Shown here: positions 1-10,700 of the stretch, in pieces
Layout: every line of letters begins with the position of its first letter
How positions within the stretch are numbered: position 1 is the first letter of the stretch
From: DB1 sp049323655
GTDB lineage: Bacteria > Desulfobacterota > Desulfobulbia > Desulfobulbales > SURF-16
Direction: 5' to 3'
Length of the DNA stretch: 64,000 bases
Assembly: GCA_049323655.1 (NCBI GenBank)
Contig: JBMONO010000013.1
Location: forward strand, 43,429 to 107,428
Made by a program: the position numbers and the translations under genes
Notes under the pieces: model-generated
The model's database searches: none
Seen by the model: only the letters and a program-made list of their open reading frames with translations
What the model was told of the DNA's origin: nothing

Positions 1-1812
1 ACCAGAACCTCACCGCGCAACTTCTCCACCGACACTCCGGCGGCGACCATCGGCATCCGCGGCTCCATGTATGCGGGCACCGTCAGTCCCGCCGGTCTCT
101 CCCTCGTCTTTCAGGGCGGCAAAGGCATCGAGGTCACCAACCCCTTTGGCACAGTGGTCATCAGCCAGCCGGGCTACGGCACCCGGGTGTCTTTAGACAG
201 CGGACCGGAGCCGCCGACCCGACTCAGCGAGCAGGAGGTGGCGGCGCTCAATCAGGAGCTTTCCGGCACGGATGAGAACGTCGCCGACCCGGGCCCGGAA
301 TCCGAGGAGGCGGCGCCGACGGAAGAGGACAGCGCGCCGGAAGCAGAGCCAACAGAGCAATCCTCGGCCCTGCCTGCCCCGGCCAGCAGCACCGATATCG
401 CGGTCGAGCTGCCACCTGCCAATGAAACGGCACCGGTCATCGACACGACTGAACCATTGCCTCCGCCTGCCCCTCCTCCTTTGCCAATTGACGGCATTGC
501 CTCGTACAGCGGCTCGCTTTCCGGCAGCGCCGTCGATGTCACCGGCGCAATCGATCCGATCGACGATCTTTTTCAGCTTGAAATCAACTGGCACAACGGC
601 AAGATCCTCGGCCGGATCAAGGGCAGCGAAAAAAGCCCGCCCCTGCTCTTCATCGGCGATCAGATGGGCGACACCCTGGTCAATATCAGTCTACTCGGCA
701 ACGACGGGCCGGCCGGGCTGCCCTTGCCTCCCGATGATCCGGCCAGGACTGCCCCGATCACCGCAGTGGTCGGGTCTGGTACCGGATCTCTCAGCGGGGA
801 CAGCTATGAAAAGCTCTCCTTCACCGCCGCCGGCGAGACCTTGCAGATCGAACCGCCGGACCAGCCGCGATGGAGCAGCTGGTCCGCCACAGGCCAGGGA
901 GCTATGGAGCCGCCGGAGGACGACATGGATGACGCCACCGCGCCACGCGGCGTGGAGGCATGGATCGGCTACGTGGTCGGGGTGGCTGAAAACATGGAAA
1001 TAATCGATGAGGAACGGCGACTCTTCATGAACGACAACCCTTCCGACTTCATCCTGATCACCGACCGCGACCAGGGCACGATCAGCGGCTCCATGTCGGT
1101 CCGGGACATTGCCGCCGCCTCCGACGCGGCGCTCACCGACATCACCATCGGCGGCAACTACCAGTCGGCCTTTATCCTGGAAGACAATTTCGCTGCCTTT
1201 GCCGGCTGCCCCTCCGGCGACTGCGTTGCAAGCAACGGCGCCAGCAGCGGTCTGAAGGAGCATGGCAACTATCTTTTTTCCGCCGGCCCGGATCATGATC
1301 TTGCCGGCAGCGACTATCTGTCCTGGGGCTACTGGGAACTGGCCTACGAGGATCCTGCCAATGGCGGCCAGTACCACGCCCATCTACCCGGCACCATGTG
1401 GGTCGCCGGCCGGCCGACCCCGGAGTCCCAGGTGACGGCGCTCGCCTTCAAGGCCGAGTATCACGGCCAGGCCGTAGCCAGCAAAATCGACTCCTCCGCG
1501 GTCGGCGCGCCCCAGGTCGCCACCCTGAGCGGCCCGGTCGATCTCTTTGTCGATTTTGCCAATCTGTCGGCAGCCAATGCGGTGCAAGGCACCATCGACC
1601 TCGGCGAGGTTATCCTCGATGTCATGAGCGGCGCGGCCGGCAACGCCACGACCCGCGGCTTCACCGGCGCCATCACCACCCCCGGGGTGGCGGACGGGAC
1701 AGTGCACGGCAGCTTCTACGGACCGGATGCCCAGGCCATCGGCGGTAACTTCCGGGCCCAATTTTCCTCGGGTCCCACTTACCTGGGTGTCTATGGGGCC
1801 AGTCGTCCCTGA
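1..1812 (+). CDS. FecR-domain protein with TbpB-like C-terminal region (5' end outside window)
   Basis: The reading frame is open from base 1, so the true start lies upstream and 603 residues are visible. The first 25 visible residues contain TPAATIGIRGS, typical of a FecR domain (IPR006860-type periplasmic or surface domain). Residues 70 to 155 are a Pro/Glu/Ala-rich linker. The C-terminus carries GSFYGPDAQAIGGNF and ends GVYGASRP, which resembles the closing strands of transferrin-binding-protein-like beta barrels. It is probably an exported or surface-attached protein of unknown ligand. A cyclase gene follows 16 bases downstream; FecR plus CHASE2-cyclase is a recurring bacterial gene pair, so a joint sensing role is plausible but inferred. 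Confidence 0.75.
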   Translation, partial: TRTSPRNFSTDTPAATIGIRGSMYAGTVSPAGLSLVFQGGKGIEVTNPFGTVVISQPGYGTRVSLDSGPEPPTRLSEQEVAALNQELSGTDENVADPGPESEEAAPTEEDSAPEAEPTEQSSALPAPASSTDIAVELPPANETAPVIDTTEPLPPPAPPPLPIDGIASYSGSLSGSAVDVTGAIDPIDDLFQLEINWHNGKILGRIKGSEKSPPLLFIGDQMGDTLVNISLLGNDGPAGLPLPPDDPARTAPITAVVGSGTGSLSGDSYEKLSFTAAGETLQIEPPDQPRWSSWSATGQGAMEPPEDDMDDATAPRGVEAWIGYVVGVAENMEIIDEERRLFMNDNPSDFILITDRDQGTISGSMSVRDIAAASDAALTDITIGGNYQSAFILEDNFAAFAGCPSGDCVASNGASSGLKEHGNYLFSAGPDHDLAGSDYLSWGYWELAYEDPANGGQYHAHLPGTMWVAGRPTPESQVTALAFKAEYHGQAVASKIDSSAVGAPQVATLSGPVDLFVDFANLSAANAVQGTIDLGEVILDVMSGAAGNATTRGFTGAITTPGVADGTVHGSFYGPDAQAIGGNFRAQFSSGPTYLGVYGASRP

Positions 1813-1828
1813 GGAAATCCTCGCCGGT

Positions 1829-4069
1829 ATGGACTCTTGCTCCCAGACCTGGAAAAAGTGGCTTGCGCCCTCGCCGTTCACGGTCGGCTGCCTGACGATT
1901 TTTATCGCCCTGAGCCTGCTCCTGTCCTTCGGCGGCGAGAAACCGCGCATCCTCACCCTGCTCGACAACCGCCTGCTTGACATCATGTTTCATCTGCGCG
2001 GCCCGACCCCGACCAGCGGCGAGATCGTTATCGTTGACATCGACAACGCCAGTCTGGCCCGGGTGGGGCAATGGCCCTGGCCGCGCACCGTTGTCGCCGA
2101 ACTGACCGATCGACTCAAGGAGGCCGGGGCCCGGGTCGTCGGTTTTGACATCCTCTTTGCGGAAGCGGACCGCACCTCACCGAAAAACCATCTGCGCCGC
2201 CTCATCGAGCTGCTCAACGCTGATGTCGCCCCGGATCGGCAAGCCGCTCTGCTCGCCGATCCACTCCTCGACCACGATCTCCAGCTGGCCGAGTCACTGG
2301 CACGGCTACCCAGTGTGCTCGGCTATGTCATGGAAACGACAACCGATGGAGCAGACCCCAATCAACGCCCCTTTCCCTCCAGTACCATCCGTCTCGATCC
2401 ACCGGCAACGCCCCTGGCCGCCATTGACTTCTTGCAGGCCCGCACCGCCATCGTCAACATCCCGGCCGTGGCGAGCAGTGAAAGCGAAGGATTTTTCAAC
2501 GTCTTCCCCGATCCCTCCGGCACGGTCCGCGCCGTACCGCTGTTCATCGCCCTGGACGCCATCCCTTATCCATCCCTGGCACTGGAAGTCTTCCGGATCG
2601 GCCGGGGCATTGAGGAGATCACCGTCCATCTTGCCCGCCACGACAGGGGCAAAAAAGGCATTGTCGGGATAACGGTGGGCACCACCTTCATTCCCACCGA
2701 CGAACAGGGCCAGCTGACCGTCAATTACCGGGGACCGGTCCACACCTTCCCCGCCGTCCCGGCCGCCGATGTTCTCGAGGGTCGGCAGCTCGCCGGCCTG
2801 CGCGACAAATACGTGCTGATCGGCAGTTCCGCCGGCGGCCTGCTCGATCTGCGCGCCACCCCGTTTTCCAACATCATCGCCGGGGTCGAAATCCAGGCCA
2901 ACGTCATCGACAACCTGCTCGGCGCAGACCCGCTGCGCTACGACCGTTACACGGAAATCGGCCTCACCGCCACGGTCATTGTCGTCGCCGGCCTGCTGCT
3001 CTCCGCTCTGCTCGCCCATGCCTCCGCCCTCACCGGCGGGCTGGCCGGCATTCTCTGCCTGCTCACGGTCAGCGGCGGCGGCTACCTCTTCTTTCTCAAC
3101 AATCAGATCATCGGCATCACCTATCCCCTGGTCAGCCTGGTCACCCTCTTTCTCGTCGTCACCCTGGCCAATTTCTTCTTCGCCGGCCGTGAAAAACGGT
3201 TTCTCCGAATGGCCTTCAGCCACTACGTCTCACCCGAGGTGGTCCAGGAGATCATCAAAAACCCGGCCGCCCTTTCCCTCTCCGGCCAGGTGCGGGATCT
3301 CACCATCTTCTTTAGCGACATTCGCGATTTCACCACCATTGCCGAGAAGATGACGCCGGCCCAGCTCGGCCGCTTCATGAACCGTTATCTCACCGCCATG
3401 AGCGATGTGCTGCTCGCCCACGGCGGCACGGTGGACAAATATATCGGCGACGCAATCATGGCCATCTGGGGCGCCCCCCTTGTCGACCATGATCATGCCG
3501 TCCGGGCGGTGCGGGCCGCCCTGGCGTCTGTCCGACGACTGGAAGAACTGCGCCGGGAACTGGAGAGTGAGGGATTTCCAGCCATCACCATCGGCATCGG
3601 ACTCAACAGCGGCGAGGTCACGGTCGGCAATTTCGGCAGCAGCCGGCGTTTCGATTACACGGTGATCGGCGACAACGTCAATCTCGCCTCGCGGCTGGAA
3701 GGGCTGACCAAGGCTTACGGCTGTCCGATCCTGATCAGCGCCGCCACCCGGGCGGCCCTCGGCGAGCGCATTTTCTGTCGCTTCATCGACCGGGTGCGGG
3801 TTAAGGGAAAAAAGCTGCCGGTGGACATTTATCAGCCTTTGTGCGAGGGGACTCCGGAGCCGGAAACGGCCGACCGCGCCGCGCTTTTTGCCGCCGCCAT
3901 GGAGGCATACCATCAGCAGCATTTCGCGCGGGCAGAGGAACTCCTCCTCTCCCTCGGCCGGTTGGGCGACGAAAAACTTTCCCAGCTTTATCTCAACCGT
4001 CTGACCCTTTTCCGCCAGTCACCACCTCCCCCTGACTGGGACGGCGTCTTCACCTTCACCACAAAGTAG
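1829..4069 (+). CDS. CHASE2-domain adenylate/guanylate cyclase
   Basis: A class III nucleotide cyclase that should make cAMP or cGMP in response to an extracytoplasmic signal. After an N-terminal membrane segment (about residues 17-34) comes a CHASE2 domain (about 40-370), a cluster of hydrophobic segments (about 375-450) and a catalytic domain (about 485-690). Catalytic landmarks are FSDIRDF, with a metal-binding Asp near 497, and KYIGDAIMAIWG, with the second Asp near 541. I chose ATG 1829, after GAGGA at 1811, because the upstream ATGs at 1727 and 1793 lie inside the FecR gene. Length (746 residues) is normal for the family. The residues visible by eye do not settle cAMP versus cGMP. Confidence 0.9.
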   Translation: MDSCSQTWKKWLAPSPFTVGCLTIFIALSLLLSFGGEKPRILTLLDNRLLDIMFHLRGPTPTSGEIVIVDIDNASLARVGQWPWPRTVVAELTDRLKEAGARVVGFDILFAEADRTSPKNHLRRLIELLNADVAPDRQAALLADPLLDHDLQLAESLARLPSVLGYVMETTTDGADPNQRPFPSSTIRLDPPATPLAAIDFLQARTAIVNIPAVASSESEGFFNVFPDPSGTVRAVPLFIALDAIPYPSLALEVFRIGRGIEEITVHLARHDRGKKGIVGITVGTTFIPTDEQGQLTVNYRGPVHTFPAVPAADVLEGRQLAGLRDKYVLIGSSAGGLLDLRATPFSNIIAGVEIQANVIDNLLGADPLRYDRYTEIGLTATVIVVAGLLLSALLAHASALTGGLAGILCLLTVSGGGYLFFLNNQIIGITYPLVSLVTLFLVVTLANFFFAGREKRFLRMAFSHYVSPEVVQEIIKNPAALSLSGQVRDLTIFFSDIRDFTTIAEKMTPAQLGRFMNRYLTAMSDVLLAHGGTVDKYIGDAIMAIWGAPLVDHDHAVRAVRAALASVRRLEELRRELESEGFPAITIGIGLNSGEVTVGNFGSSRRFDYTVIGDNVNLASRLEGLTKAYGCPILISAATRAALGERIFCRFIDRVRVKGKKLPVDIYQPLCEGTPEPETADRAALFAAAMEAYHQQHFARAEELLLSLGRLGDEKLSQLYLNRLTLFRQSPPPPDWDGVFTFTTK

Positions 4070-4178
4070 GCGAACAGGGCAGACGGTCACCACTCTGCCA
4101 CCCGGTTTCCCGACAATCCGTTTTCCCTTCTTGCAATCTTACCGGCGCCTGCGGTAGAAAGGAGGGAGGGAGTCCATC

Positions 4179-4577
4179 TTGCCGAACACCAGCCGCCACA
4201 CCCATTTTCTTCTCTGCCTCTGCCTCACCACCTTGCTGGGGTGCGGCGTGTGGGGGTGTGCTGTTGTCCACGTCCATGACGACAGCGGCAAAGCCGCCGT
4301 CAGACGGTCACTGGGCCTGGTCAGCATCCAGTTACCGGAGACGGCGGACGGCTTTATGCTCACCCTGAACGGCATCGGCGCCTTCACCGTCGATGGTTCC
4401 CTCTCATTGGGATATGTTTCCCTCCAGATGGCGGCCGTCCACCCATCCTGTCATGTCCTGTTCTGGATCGAAAATGAAGAACAGGCAGAAAACATCAAAA
4501 CGCTGCTGGCCGATATCCAGGGCATCTGTTTTCTGCAAAACCCCACCCCCCATCCTGACAAAGGAGAACCAAAGTGA
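4179..4577 (+). CDS. hypothetical small lipoprotein
   Basis: A 132-residue protein with TTG start, preceded by a strong purine-rich Shine-Dalgarno (AAAGGAGGGAGGG at 4158-4170). The N-terminus is hydrophobic with a lipobox-like LLGC at about residues 19-22, so it is probably exported and lipidated. The rest is mostly beta-prone with a few Cys residues and matches no family I recognise. Its stop overlaps the GTG start of the next small lipoprotein gene by four bases (GTGA), so the two are translationally coupled. Function unknown. Confidence 0.6.
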   Translation: MPNTSRHTHFLLCLCLTTLLGCGVWGCAVVHVHDDSGKAAVRRSLGLVSIQLPETADGFMLTLNGIGAFTVDGSLSLGYVSLQMAAVHPSCHVLFWIENEEQAENIKTLLADIQGICFLQNPTPHPDKGEPK

Positions 4578-4990
4578 AAAAAGGTCTGATGCAAATCATG
4601 GTTCCCGTCCTGATCCCCCTCGGCCTGGTCGGTTGCGGCAGCACCCTGCCCCTGGTCTTTACCGACAAAACCACCCTTGGGCTGGAGGCGTCCGGCGGCG
4701 GCGAAGGGGCGCCGGAGATCAGCCTGGGTTTCAAAACGACCAGTGTCGCGGTCGTACCGGTGGCGGTGCGGCGCCAGGACGAGAACGGCGCCGTGGCCGA
4801 GGTGGTGCCGCTGCAGGCGCACGCCGCCAACGGTAGCACTGACGCCTACTCAACCTTCGGCAATTTCACCACCGACACCGGTGCGGCAACAGCCACGGTC
4901 GGACTGGGACGCTTTTTCGCCACCGGCATCGCGGCGCAAAACATCGCCGCCAGGGTGGGCGAGGCGATGATCAGAAAGGCGGCCCAGTAA
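4574..4990 (+). CDS. hypothetical lipoprotein
   Basis: A 138-residue protein starting with GTG at 4574 inside GTGA, coupled to the preceding gene; AAGGAGAA at 4560-4567 serves as Shine-Dalgarno. A signal peptide ends in the lipobox LVGC (about residues 18-21), so it should be a lipid-anchored envelope protein. The mature part is Ala/Thr/Gly-rich with no motif I can assign. It converges on the HD-GYP gene with only 17 bases between stop codons and no visible terminator. It may act with the preceding lipoprotein; function unknown. Confidence 0.65.
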   Translation: MKKGLMQIMVPVLIPLGLVGCGSTLPLVFTDKTTLGLEASGGGEGAPEISLGFKTTSVAVVPVAVRRQDENGAVAEVVPLQAHAANGSTDAYSTFGNFTTDTGAATATVGLGRFFATGIAAQNIAARVGEAMIRKAAQ

Positions 4991-5007
4991 TCATCGACCG
5001 ATTCCTC

Positions 5008-7698
5008 CTATTGCTGGGAAACGACCTCCAGCTTTTCCAGCTTGTTCAGCCGATAGAGCATGTGATGCACCAGGTCGAGATGATGCACCTCCACCTCGAT
5101 GCCGCTGCCGCTCACTTCGGGCAGGGCATTGAGCAGGTCGACATCCACGGCAAAATGGCGACGGCCGACGATGGCAAAATCATTGCCGTAGGCCCGGAAC
5201 AGCAGGCAATCAGGAAAAGCCTCCTGCAGCCGCACGGCGAATCGTTTCAGAAAACGGTTCGCCTCCTCCCAGCCGACCTGCTTGTTGAACTCCTGCAGCT
5301 TCTTCAAATGGAGACAGTGCAGACATTTGTAGTCATGCACCTCACTGTTGTTACGCAGAAAGATCTGCAGATAATCCTCGTTGAAAAAGCCGGTCAGCTT
5401 GTCATTGAAGAAATAGGAAAAGCGCCGCTTCTCGAGCTCCGTTGCCGGCAGCTGATCGACGCCGTGCGGCAGGTCCACGTCGGCCAGCACCCTGAGGGCG
5501 GCCCGCACCACCTCGGGGTGGAACTGGCTGCCGCTCAGACTCTCCAGTTCGGCCAGAGCCGCGGCCCGCTCCTTGCGCGGTTTATAGATACGGTTAGTGG
5601 TCATGGCGTCAAAGGCATCGGCCACCTGCATAATCCTGGCAAGAAAAGGTATCTCATCTCCCCGTAATCCATCCGGATAGCCGCTGCCGTCATGGCGTTC
5701 GTGATGATGGCGGATGATACCGGCCAGGTCACGATACATTTTTATCTTGGAGACCATTTCAAAGCCGGCCACGGCATGCAGCTTGATGAGATCATACTCC
5801 TGGCTCGTCAACTTGCTCGGTTTGAGCAACACCGCATCCGGGGTGGCGATCTTGCCGATATCGTGGAGGATGGCCGCCTTGTTCAGGGTGCGGATGTGGC
5901 GGCCGGAGCAGCCCATCTCCCGGGCGATCATCGCACTGTAGCGGGCCACCCGCTGGGTATGGCCGGCGGTATAGGTGTCGCGCTGATCGATCATGTTGAC
6001 AAAAGAGAGAATCGTCTCCTCGTAATTGGCGGTACGCTCGGTTTCCAGCCGTTTCAAAGCCTCCCTGTGCCGGAATGAGGTGATGGCAAAGGCGATATCG
6101 CCGGCCAGTTCCTCGAGCATCGCCACCTCCTCCTGCTGGAATCCTTCATCATGCATGGTGCAGACGGTCAGAGAACCGGCCGGACTGGTCTCACTGCCGG
6201 TGGTCAGCGGCAGGGCGATCACCGCACTGTAGTCGTCCAGCCGCCGTTCTCCCCAGGGGGTCCAGAGGACACCGCCCTGCTCGGCCGCACGAATGATGGT
6301 GTGCCCTTCCCGCATACAGAGGGCGGAGAGGGAGGCGGCGAAAGAATCGTCGTCCTGGGTAATACTGTAGGGCAGGGCGGCAACAAGCGGCCTCTCCGGC
6401 TCCGAGGTATAGACCGCCCGGATCCTCTCCCCCCGCTTGAGACAGATCCAGCAGCACTGATAATCGCCGTGTCGCACGAACCGACGGCAGGTCTCGTTCA
6501 GCAGCTCTTCCAGATCCGCGGCAGTGATCAGCAGCAGGGCATTGATGTCGGCGACGGTGCGCATGATCTCCCGTAGATAGATCTCCTGGTCGAGCAGGGT
6601 GTTGATCTCCCGGGTGCGCTCCTCCACCTTTTCTTCGAGATGCCGGTTGAGGTCCTCCACCTCCTGCTTTTTCTGGCGCAGGACACGGTTGAGATGGAGA
6701 ATAAAGAGGGAGACCGCGACCACCAGGGCCATACCGAGAACAACGACGACAATCTGGCGCCAGTAACGGACCAGGACATCACGCAGGGTAAAGACACCGT
6801 AATCCTGATAGGGAGGAAGGCGCAATTCGAGGAGACAATCATGGACGGACTGATAGTTAAGCGGGGTTGTCCAACCGGCGGACTGACTGGCGCGGGCCGC
6901 CGGATCGGCGGCCTCCATGGTGAGCAGGGCGGCGGCAACCCGGCGGGAAAGGGCAAGCGGGGTGTCGGCAAGGGCGGCAAAGGGCCACTCCGGGTAGAGT
7001 TCGGTGGAGAGCAAAAAGGGAAAATCATCCGACCGGCGGGTATTGAGGATCAGAAAATCATCGAGTCGCACCTGGCCCGCTTCCGCCATGTGCTCCAGGG
7101 TGTCGGTGCGCACCGTGCCCGCGTCGACCGCACCGCTTTGCACCGCCTCCACCACCGCGTCATGGGTGGCGCCGAACTGCAGGGAAGAAAAAAAAGTGGC
7201 GGGGGTGATGCCCTGGCGGGCCAGCTCCCGCCAGGCGACGATCCAGCCTCCGAAGGAAAGCGGGTCTGCCGCCATAAAGGAGCGTCCCCTGAGATCAGCC
7301 AGCGTCCCGATACCGGCGTGACCCGCCCGGGTGAAGATCACCCCGCCAAAGGTGGTGGTCTGCCGGCCGGTGCTATGCTGATTGATCAGGGTAGCGATGC
7401 GCTGGACGCCGTAGAGTTTTTCGAGCTCGACGTAAAAGGCGGGATTGGCCAGGACAAAATCGATCTCGGAGCGCTGCACCGCCCGATGAATCTCGGCAAA
7501 ACCAAGCGGGACGACGGCAAAGACATGATCCGGAATCTTCCGGCTGAGGAAATCGGCGGTCGGCCCCCAGCGCTCCACGGCGACCGGCTCGCCCTGGCGG
7601 GCCAGGACGCCGATGCGGACCTCCCGTCCGACCGCCGCTCCGTCGAGGGCGACCAACAGCAACAGGGTGAAGAGGATTGTGGGCAGCGGATGTTTCAT
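5008..7698 (-). CDS. PhnD-like sensor / GAF / HD-GYP protein with degenerate GGDEF tail
   Basis: An 896-residue membrane signalling protein, probably a cyclic-di-GMP phosphodiesterase. After a signal sequence (MKHPLPTILFTLLLLVALDG) comes a phosphonate/phosphite-type solute-binding domain (about 25-290). A membrane segment (about 315-337) and coiled coil follow, then a GAF-like region (about 390-545) and an HD-GYP domain with HDIGK near 612 and HHERHDGSGYPDG near 666. The C-terminal 150 residues look like a GGDEF fold whose signature has become YGNDF (near 838), so cyclase activity is unlikely. The longer in-frame start at 7749 adds 17 polar residues before the signal sequence and is less likely. 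It lies 95 bases downstream of the hybrid kinase gene, probably in one unit. Confidence 0.85.
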   Translation of the reverse strand: MKHPLPTILFTLLLLVALDGAAVGREVRIGVLARQGEPVAVERWGPTADFLSRKIPDHVFAVVPLGFAEIHRAVQRSEIDFVLANPAFYVELEKLYGVQRIATLINQHSTGRQTTTFGGVIFTRAGHAGIGTLADLRGRSFMAADPLSFGGWIVAWRELARQGITPATFFSSLQFGATHDAVVEAVQSGAVDAGTVRTDTLEHMAEAGQVRLDDFLILNTRRSDDFPFLLSTELYPEWPFAALADTPLALSRRVAAALLTMEAADPAARASQSAGWTTPLNYQSVHDCLLELRLPPYQDYGVFTLRDVLVRYWRQIVVVVLGMALVVAVSLFILHLNRVLRQKKQEVEDLNRHLEEKVEERTREINTLLDQEIYLREIMRTVADINALLLITAADLEELLNETCRRFVRHGDYQCCWICLKRGERIRAVYTSEPERPLVAALPYSITQDDDSFAASLSALCMREGHTIIRAAEQGGVLWTPWGERRLDDYSAVIALPLTTGSETSPAGSLTVCTMHDEGFQQEEVAMLEELAGDIAFAITSFRHREALKRLETERTANYEETILSFVNMIDQRDTYTAGHTQRVARYSAMIAREMGCSGRHIRTLNKAAILHDIGKIATPDAVLLKPSKLTSQEYDLIKLHAVAGFEMVSKIKMYRDLAGIIRHHHERHDGSGYPDGLRGDEIPFLARIMQVADAFDAMTTNRIYKPRKERAAALAELESLSGSQFHPEVVRAALRVLADVDLPHGVDQLPATELEKRRFSYFFNDKLTGFFNEDYLQIFLRNNSEVHDYKCLHCLHLKKLQEFNKQVGWEEANRFLKRFAVRLQEAFPDCLLFRAYGNDFAIVGRRHFAVDVDLLNALPEVSGSGIEVEVHHLDLVHHMLYRLNKLEKLEVVSQQ

Positions 7699-7793
7699 AC
7701 CATTTTCAGCCTTTTGTCCAGACTCGCCACGCTGCGCCGGATGCCTCACGGGAAAAGGAGGCGATTGATCACAACCGGGAGGAACTGTCTCCC

Positions 7794-10700
7794 TCAGAGG
7801 ATTGACGGCCGCTCCCGCGCCAGCACGGATCGGACTTTTCGAGCCAGATCCTTTTTGGCAAAAGGCTTCTGGATAAAATTGACCCCCTCATCAAGAATGC
7901 CATGATGAGCGATGACATTAGCAGTGTACCCGGACATGAACAGGCAGCGAAGATCAGGAGAAAGGGCCTGCAGCCGTTCGGCCAATTCACGACCGTTCAT
8001 GCCGGGCATGACGACATCGGTGATGAGCAGGGTGATTTTTTCAGTTGTCTGCTCGACCAGCCGCAGGGCCTCGGTGGGACTGCCGGCCAGCAGCACCCGG
8101 TAGCCGAGGCTCACGAGGATGCGCTCGGCCAGTTTCAGGATCAGCTCCTCGTCCTCGACGACCAGAATCCATTCTCCCTGTCCCGGCAAAATCTCCTCAA
8201 CGATGGCGGCCCGCTCATCACTCACCCCGCCTGCGCTGTGGCGGGGCAGGTAGATCTTGAAGGTGGAGCCTCTGCCCGGTTCGCTGTAGACATTGACAAA
8301 TCCCTCGTTCTGTTTGACGATGCCGTAAACGGTGGCGAGCCCCAGTCCGGTGCCGCGCCCCTCCTTTTTGGTCGTGAAAAACGGCTCAAAGATCTTCTCG
8401 ACAAGTTCTCTGTCCATGCCGCAACCGTCGTCGCTCACCGCCAGCATAACAAAATCACCAGGGACAAAGCCTGCATGATCCGCGCAATAGGACTCGTCAA
8501 AGACCGCCATATCCGTCTCGATGGTGATTTTTCCGACATCGGCGATGGCGTCCCGGGCATTGACGCAAAGATTGGCGAGAATCTGATCAATCTGGGTCGG
8601 ATCGATTCTGACCGACCAGAGGGCCGGCGCCGGGTGCCAGGCCAGCTCGATGTCTTCACCGATGAGGCGGCGCAACATCTTCAGCATGCCCTCAACCGTT
8701 TCATTGAGGTCAAGCACCCTCGGCTCGGCGATCTGCCGGCGGGCAAAGGCCAGGAGCTGGCGGGTAATGTCAGCGGAACGGCGGGCCGCAGCGAGGATTT
8801 CCTTGATATCGTCGCGCAGCGCATCCTTTTCCCCTATTTTTTCCAGGACAAGCTCAGCGTAGCCGATAATGACGCTCAGCATGTTGTTGTAATCGTGGGC
8901 AACCCCGCCGGCCAGACGGCCGACCGACTCCATCTTCTGCGCCTGCACCAGCTGTTTTTCAAGGCTCAGCCGTTTTTCTTCCGCCTTTTTCCGCTCCTCG
9001 TCCATCCGCAACGTCTTGAGGGCATAGGCAAGATCGCCGGCGATCTCGGCAAAAAGCCCCTGCTCCTCATCATCGATGAGCAGATCGTCACCCAGATCAG
9101 CGATGAGATAGCCGAAAAGCTCGTCCCGATGCACCAGCCTGACGCACAACGTTTGGGTATCAAGCCGGCACTTCTCCGCTCCGACCGGGCAACGGCTGCA
9201 CTCCTCCCGCCGGCCGGTCACCACGACGGAACCGCGCTCCGACAGAAAACGCCGGCAACAGGGCGGCAGTCCGCCCTGTTCCAGCAGGGTTTCCAGAGTC
9301 GCAGACGAGGCGGCGAGTCCGGCGCTGGCCCAGAAAAAAGGATGATCATTTTCATCGGTGAGAACGATCAGTGCCGAGGCATAGCCCCGATTCTCCACCA
9401 GCAGCCGGCAGCCTGCCCGGATCAGCGCCTGGCTGTCCCGTTCGTGGACGATCAGCTGATTGACATCACGAATCGCCCGCAGCACGTTGTTGAGATGACT
9501 GATGCGATCCTGGGCCTCCTTGATTCCGGTGATATCGGCCGCCATACTGATCACCACGCGCCGGCCGTCGGCAAGGCGTCCCAGCGGGGTGGAACTGAAA
9601 TCCCAGATGCGGCGGCAGCCATCCTTGCAGGTGACGGCAAAGGCGCCTTCCACCACCCGCTCGGCGCACGAATAGGTGCGGGCAATCACCTTTCGCACTT
9701 CCTCACTTTTCTCGCCGTAGGCCAGGGCGGTCCACTCGGCCATGGTGGTCAGTTTTTCGTCAACATAGCCGGTGAGCTTCCGCCAGACCCGGCTGAGTAC
9801 CAGTATCTCGCCATCTTCGGCGTGGATCATGATGGGAAAAGGCGCCTCCACGATGGCGCGACGAAAGCGCTCTTCACTCTCAGCCAGCGCCCGTTCGCTC
9901 TCCTTGCGGCGGGTGATATCTTCCATAACGCCCATGATGCCGATAAGGTGCCCCTCCGCGTCACGGATCGGCGCGGCGGAAAGACTGCCATCAAAAAGGC
10001 TGCCATCTTTTTTACACCGCACCACCTCAACGGCGACAAGAATCTCGCCGGCATCGACTCGCTTGCGCAGAGCGGCAAACTCTTCCTGTTTCTCCTCCGG
10101 CACGATGGGCAGGGGCTTGCCCACGGCCTCGTCAACGGTCCAGCCGAACATCCGTTCCGCCGAGGCGTTCCAGGAGGTGACCCGGCCCGCGGTGTCAATA
10201 CTGAAGATGGCCATCGGCGAACAGGCGACCATGGCCCGCTGCAGCTCGGTGCTTTCCCGCAGTTCACGGGTTTTCGCCGCCACCTGACGGCGCAACGACC
10301 AGGACCAGAGAAAAACCACCAGCAGAACAAACAACAACGGCAGGGCTCCCATGGCGACATGGAGAAGAATGGACCGCCATTCGGTCTCCGACTCCTCGTA
10401 GACCCCCATCCATTTCTCATAGATGCGGCGGTACTGGCCGTTTTCATCGAGGATTTTCAGGCCTTCGGCAAGCTGGGTGAGCAGGGCCTGGTGCCCCTGC
10501 GGCACGGCATAGCAGTAGCCGGGGGAGAGAAAGGGCTTACGGCCCAGGCGCAGATTGTCCCAGCCATGCCGGGTTATCCAGTAGCGGGCGGTCAGCCGGG
10601 AAACCAGGGCGCAGTCATGCTCCCCGGCCGCCAGTTGCCGCAGGGCCTCCTCCTGGGTAGCCACCGCCACGGCCTGATCGCCGAGCCCCTGTTCCTCAAG

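Noticed and set aside
1727..1828. Upstream start codons for the CHASE2 cyclase
   Set aside because: They lie within the FecR coding sequence; ATG 1829 gives a normal N-terminus before the membrane segment.
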